NCBI GenBank assembly: GCA_002454425.1
Contig: DKIV01000032.1
Location: 1 to 27,322, forward strand
Length of the DNA stretch: 27,322 bases
Source of the DNA: Sphingobacteriaceae bacterium UBA6709
GTDB taxonomy: Bacteria > Bacteroidota > Bacteroidia > Sphingobacteriales > Sphingobacteriaceae
Direction of reading: 5' to 3'
In this document: positions 23,805 to 27,322 of the stretch, in pieces
Position numbering within the stretch: position 1 is the first letter of the stretch
Layout: the number at the start of each line of letters is the position of its first letter
Notes under the pieces: model-generated
What the model saw: the letters and a program-made list of their open reading frames with translations, nothing else
Databases searched by the model: none
Told to the model about the DNA's origin: nothing
Made by a program: the position numbers and the translations under genes

Positions 23805-26483
23805 TTAGCCAAGGTCCTTAAGCTTTTTTGTCACTTCTACCAGGTCAATCCCTTTCCCCAGGATCGGCGCGAACAGATCTCCGGTTTCTTTCAGTCTGTC
23901 AAAAATATTAAAAGCGTTAAAATCCTTAATTTTCAATCCTGGTTTCAGCTCCTCCCAAATCAAAGGGGTCGATACCGGAACTCCTTCTCTGGGCCGCAGA
24001 GAGTAGACGCTGGCAATGGTTGCTCCCGGTCTGTTCTGCAAAAAGTCGAGATATATTTTCCCTTTGCGCTTTGCTACCGACCGCTCGACACTTGTAATAT
24101 CTGGCATCTCGGCACTGATCTTGTTCGCTATCAACCTGGCGAACAGCTGCGAAGCATCGTATGTATACTTTGCCGCTAAAGGTATGTAAATATGTAAACC
24201 TGTGGAACCAGAGGTCTTTATGAAGGCCGATGCCCCAATACTTTTCAGTAATTCGCGCATTAACTGAGCCACCTGAATCACTTCGTCAAAGGCATTATTG
24301 TCGGGATCGAGGTCTAACACGCAGAAATCGGGATTATCGGGACTTTTCACCCTGCTAAACCAGGGGTTCATTTCAATACATCCCAACGACGCCACCCACA
24401 TGAGGTAAGCCTCATCCGAGCCCACCAGATATTCCTTTTGTTCGCCTTCCCCATTGGTATAAGGATAAGTTTTATCTGCCCAGTCGGGAGTTTTGCCCCG
24501 AACATCCTTCTGATAAAAAGCCTTACCATGTATGCCATTGGGAAATCGATTTAAGGAGAGCGGTCTGTCTAATAAATAAGGGAGGATATATTCAGCGATG
24601 CGATAATAATAGTTAAACATGTCGCGCTTACTGAACTTATCTTCCGGCCAATAGAGCTTACTGAGCTTGGTAAACCTGAGCTCGCGCCCGCATATTTTGC
24701 GAACCTGTGTTTCATCTGTCGGATTGAGGAGTGTCTTTCGCTCTTTGCGTTGCGGAGCCTTTAGCAACTTATTTGGTTTTTCAGCGTTTTGCTTCTCTTG
24801 AAGAAGGCCGGCAGTAGTATGCTCCTTCTCATAACCGACTTCAGTAGCACTTTTGTCTTCCCGCAAGCCTTTAAACGAAGCCTGCCTAAACAAACCATCC
24901 GATGTTATTTCGGCAAAGCTGATCTCGGCTATAAGCTCAGGCCTCAGCCAGGTTGCTACAGCCCCCGCTCCCTGCGGCCGAAAACGCGAAGGCTTGTTTA
25001 CATCTGGCTCGACCGTAAAGGGCGCCGTCTTCCGAATGCGGGGCCGAAACTTCTCCATAAGCTCCTTTTGAAGCGCGCTGCTGAAGCCAGTGCCCACTTT
25101 TCCTGCATAACGCAGCTCCCCCTCCTCGTATACCGCCAAAAGCAAAGCGCTGAACAGCTTGCTACTATCCCTATTCTTCGAAAACCCGGCAATGATCACC
25201 TCCTGCCTCTTGGCCACCTTTATTTTGAGCCAGTCGCGACTTCTGGCATTAGAGATATACTCGCTATCTAACTTCTTCGCGATAATTCCTTCCAAACCAA
25301 TTCGCGAGGCGGCTTCAAAAAGTTCAATTCCTTTACCCGCGAACACCTGACTGATACGAACCTCATCAGGCAATGACGGAAGTACATGTCTCAGAATCGC
25401 CTGTCGTTGCCATAGAGGTAAGGATACGATACGATGACCATTCACCCAAAGAATATCAAACACGTAGTATACCAGCTGACCATCCGCTTCGCTGCGCCAG
25501 TTCTGCAGCGCACCGAAGTCAGCAACACCCTGATCATCAATAACCACGATCTCACCATCCAAAACCAAGTTAAGATCTAACTGAGATAAGGCCCCGAGGA
25601 TGGGATAAAATTTATTAAAAGAAAGATTATTGCGTGATACCAGGTCTACGGAGGTTCCGTCAATATATGCCAGCGCCCGATATCCGTCCCATTTCACCTC
25701 AAAGACCCAGTCGTCATCATCGAAAGGCTCGTTCACCAGACTCGCCTTCATCGGGCTTAACTTCTTGTCGGGATGGGCTTTGGGTGCTTTCTTTATAAAA
25801 TCCGCGGCACCGGATTCCGCCTGCTCCCTTACGGGCGAAGCTTTCTTTAACTGCTTGTCAGCCTTGGTGATTGGATTTTCCTTTCCGCCCGACCAAACTT
25901 TCGCGGCCTCTTTACTCATCTGCTCAATGGTTTTTCCGGAAAGTACCGACTTATCTTTTTTAGTGATGTCATTGGCCGAGGCCTCCTCATCCTTATGCTT
26001 TATCAACAACCACGAATCTCCCTTCATTCCTTTCGTCTTCACCAACGCGTATTCTCCGCGAAGCTTCTCACCATGCAGACGCAATTTTAATGAGCCTGAC
26101 TCCAACTGCCGCAACAACTCCTTTTCCATGGCGCGCTTTCCCTTGAAATCTCCAAGCGGCTCGTAAGTCCCGCGATCCCAGACGATAACCGTTCCGCCCC
26201 CATATTCACCCTCAGGGATAAGGCCCTCGAAATCCCGGTAATCAAAGGGATGATCTTCCACTCGCATCGCCAGGTGCTTCACCGTTGGATCTGTAGATGG
26301 CCCCTTGGGGACAGCCCAACTTTTTAAAACACCTTCCATCTCAAGGCGAAAGTCGTAATGCAAACGCGAGGCATCATGCTTTTGAACCACAAAAATCAAG
26401 TGCCCTTTATCAGTGCTCTTTCCGGCTTTGGGCTCATCGGTTTTTCCGAAATCCCGCTTCTTTCTATATTCCGTTAGTCCCAT
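23805..26483 (-). CDS. ligD: Multidomain DNA ligase D (PE-LIG-POL)
   Basis: An 892-residue enzyme of bacterial non-homologous end joining. The order is 3'-phosphoesterase (about 20-165; LHYDFRLE with His42/Asp44, EDHPFDY with His78, GEYGGG), ATP-dependent ligase (about 240-545; adenylated Lys264 in KWDG, EGIIAKK 398-404, WLKIK 418-422) and primase-polymerase (about 600-885; Asp724/Asp726 in DLDPD, SGSTGLHIYIPL 758-769, third Asp813 in YLDF). Linkers at 170-240 and 548-595 are Lys-rich. This is the Pseudomonas-type order, not the mycobacterial POL-PE-LIG. The ATG at 26483 opens on GLTEYRKKRDF, typical for the family; a longer frame adds 10 non-conserved residues. No ku gene is visible on either side. 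Confidence 0.95.
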   Translation of the reverse strand: MGLTEYRKKRDFGKTDEPKAGKSTDKGHLIFVVQKHDASRLHYDFRLEMEGVLKSWAVPKGPSTDPTVKHLAMRVEDHPFDYRDFEGLIPEGEYGGGTVIVWDRGTYEPLGDFKGKRAMEKELLRQLESGSLKLRLHGEKLRGEYALVKTKGMKGDSWLLIKHKDEEASANDITKKDKSVLSGKTIEQMSKEAAKVWSGGKENPITKADKQLKKASPVREQAESGAADFIKKAPKAHPDKKLSPMKASLVNEPFDDDDWVFEVKWDGYRALAYIDGTSVDLVSRNNLSFNKFYPILGALSQLDLNLVLDGEIVVIDDQGVADFGALQNWRSEADGQLVYYVFDILWVNGHRIVSLPLWQRQAILRHVLPSLPDEVRISQVFAGKGIELFEAASRIGLEGIIAKKLDSEYISNARSRDWLKIKVAKRQEVIIAGFSKNRDSSKLFSALLLAVYEEGELRYAGKVGTGFSSALQKELMEKFRPRIRKTAPFTVEPDVNKPSRFRPQGAGAVATWLRPELIAEISFAEITSDGLFRQASFKGLREDKSATEVGYEKEHTTAGLLQEKQNAEKPNKLLKAPQRKERKTLLNPTDETQVRKICGRELRFTKLSKLYWPEDKFSKRDMFNYYYRIAEYILPYLLDRPLSLNRFPNGIHGKAFYQKDVRGKTPDWADKTYPYTNGEGEQKEYLVGSDEAYLMWVASLGCIEMNPWFSRVKSPDNPDFCVLDLDPDNNAFDEVIQVAQLMRELLKSIGASAFIKTSGSTGLHIYIPLAAKYTYDASQLFARLIANKISAEMPDITSVERSVAKRKGKIYLDFLQNRPGATIASVYSLRPREGVPVSTPLIWEELKPGLKIKDFNAFNIFDRLKETGDLFAPILGKGIDLVEVTKKLKDLG

Positions 26484-26640
26484 GGTAATCAAGATCTTAA
26501 TCAGACATCCCAACTAAACAGTACGCGATGCTAAAAAACAACACAGCCACCGGCACCCTGTTTTAAGCAACTGTAAATATTCGCCGCCGGAATATTATAC
26601 GTCATTAGCGCATAAAGATCACATCTTTATATTACCTGGA
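26484..26640. other. Intergenic segment upstream of ligD
   Basis: The segment between the divergent ligD and small-RNA genes. It contains a 7-bp inverted repeat TAAAGAT-cac-ATCTTTA around 26613-26629, a possible operator or small hairpin. No clear TAnnTTTG box for ligD was found. Confidence 0.35.
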
Positions 26641-26644
26641 TCAT

Positions 26645-26674
26645 TTCACAACAGGACATTCTACCCCATCTTTG
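26645..26674 (+). promoter_or_regulatory. Degenerate promoter of small-RNA copy 2 (TTC-N19-CATCTTTG)
   Basis: TTC at 26645-26647, 19 bases, then CATCTTTG at 26667-26674. Each box is one base off consensus, but the spacing equals that of the copy 1 promoter. It predicts a start near 26678-26683. Confidence 0.5.
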
Positions 26675-26677
26675 TAT

Positions 26678-26761
26678 CAGTAATTGTTGCTGCCCCAAGG
26701 CAACGTTTTTCATAGGTAGATGTATGGTCAGATATACTCATTATATCTGACTTTTTTTTTT
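26678..26761 (+). ncRNA. Small-RNA-like gene, copy 2
   Basis: Same architecture as the element at 7399-7468. The 5' hairpin is GTTGC (26686-26690) with GCAAC (26700-26704). The 20-base core at 26705-26724 is identical to copy 1. The terminator has a perfect 10-bp stem (26727-26736 with 26742-26751), a 5-base loop and a run of ten T's. The stem sequences differ from copy 1 while pairing is kept, which supports an RNA product and fixes the strand. No gene follows downstream for at least 560 bases, so a free-standing small RNA is favoured over a leader. Target and role unknown. Confidence 0.75.
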
Positions 26762-27322
26762 GTCTTGTATCGCAGCACCGCCGAAACCCGGCTGATTGCT
26801 CAACTAAAGCCCTTAAGTTGAGACCACAGCAATCGGGCTCCCTATCCCGTCAATGCAAGTTCATTTAGCGCAGTAGGCCTTGGCTCCAAAATCATCTTTC
26901 ACATCCTGTAGAATTCCCCCCATAACGATCGAACTTAATTTGTGATGCCGCCCGAATCCTCCCGGCGCCTTCGGAGTTGTCAGACACGCTGCGGTGGGTA
27001 CCGGTACGCAGCGCCGACAGAACAAAGATGGAACGATCTTTTCAGCAAGTCAAGACCATATCTTTCAACTACTTAATTCTTCAACCCTCCCCCCATCCCT
27101 ACGCAACAAAACGTATTTACTCGACTTAAGAAGCCTAACCAGCAGCGGCATACTTTCCCTGTCAGGAGCATTGCGAACATGTCTCACGATGTCGCATAAT
27201 GTCACATCAAAGAGTCCGGACGACGCCTGGCCAGGTCACTCACCTGCCCACCGCTTGTACCCACGTGCTACCCACCTGGTTCGAGACTGACTCAGAACAC
27301 ACTCGAGACACGCTCGAGTGGT
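26762..27322. other. Terminal region without a recognisable gene
   Basis: About 560 bases with higher GC content and C-rich stretches. A nested foldable segment lies at 26787-26837. From about 27180 the sequence looks unlike the rest of the window and ends in a perfect 8-bp inverted repeat, CACTCGAG (27300-27307) with CTCGAGTG (27313-27320). One open frame on + (26994-27290) has no protein-like features. No transposase, tRNA or ku fragment was recognised. Confidence 0.45.
26787..26837. other. Nested stem structure of unknown role
   Basis: An inner 7-bp stem CTCAACT (26799-26805) with AGTTGAG (26816-26822) sits inside an outer stem GATTG (26794-26798) with CAATC (26830-26834). CCC and GGG outside could extend it. 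The two stems abut on the left and are separated by a 7-base bulge on the right. There is no T-tail, so it is not a terminator. Confidence 0.35.

Noticed and set aside
25630..26166. 178-codon frame on + opposite ligD
   Set aside because: Antisense shadow caused by codon bias of ligD; residues show no recognisable domain.
27069..27230. A 52-codon frame on - with a protein-like look (SGLFDVTLCDIVRHVRNAPD)
   Set aside because: It lacks a start codon in good context and is bounded by stops on both sides. No family was recognised; it could be a remnant but cannot be supported.
26994..27290. A 98-codon open frame on + in the end region
   Set aside because: Composition is Ser/Thr/Arg-rich without hydrophobic core pattern, motif or ribosome binding site, and it runs through the odd terminal sequence; probably chance.
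27271..27291. tRNA T-arm-like GGTTCGAGACTG near the window end
   Set aside because: The flanking bases do not form the 5-bp T stem, and no acceptor, D or anticodon arms can be drawn.

Overview
The window looks like chromosomal DNA of a Bacteroidota bacterium, most likely a Sphingobacteriales/Sphingobacteriaceae relative. The evidence is a SusC/SusD outer-membrane import pair, a DUF3667 membrane protein, LytTR/LytS-type signalling, a PE-LIG-POL LigD, a DUF5117-type zinc-metalloprotease lipoprotein, mostly weak Shine-Dalgarno sequences, and repeated TAnnTTTG -7 promoter elements close to start codons. Family and organism assignments come from motif recognition; no database was searched.

Layout. 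1-283 is a non-coding leader. 284-3176 runs on the + strand: two tandem paralogous small lipoproteins, each with its own terminator, then purB (adenylosuccinate lyase) and an Nfu-type Fe-S scaffold protein. A bidirectional terminator at 3195-3241 marks the switch to the - strand, which carries every gene up to 26483. In map order these are an inositol monophosphatase-like enzyme, lgt, mtaB and ubiX (housekeeping); an alpha/beta-hydrolase coupled to a ring-cleaving-type VOC dioxygenase (an MhqD/MhqE-like pair, probably quinone or electrophile detoxification); a GNAT acetyltransferase; a LytTR response regulator with a DUF3667 protein; SusD, SusC and a metzincin lipoprotein (a likely protein/peptide utilisation locus, transcribed protease-SusC-SusD); a LytS-type Cache histidine kinase; a hybrid histidine kinase with two receiver domains; and ligD. 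No gene is recognisable in the last ~560 bases.

How the genes may work together. The surface protease would cut protein and SusCD would import the peptides. The two kinases and the LytTR regulator flank this block on the same strand and are candidate controllers. The dioxygenase and hydrolase share a 1-base junction (TAACATG) and a strong ribosome binding site, so they form a tight two-gene operon.

The main discovery is a pair of previously unannotated small-RNA-like genes. One is on the - strand at about 7399-7468 and the other on the + strand at about 26678-26761. Both have a 5' hairpin, then an identical 20-base core (GTTTTTCATAGGTAGATGTA), then a Rho-independent terminator whose stem sequences differ. 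The first copy has a textbook TTG-N19-TATATTTG promoter and the second a degenerate one in the same geometry. The core is complementary to an AUG followed by AAAAAC, so it could pair with start regions of genes beginning ATGAAAAA. No tRNA, rRNA, CRISPR array, insertion sequence or Ku gene was seen.
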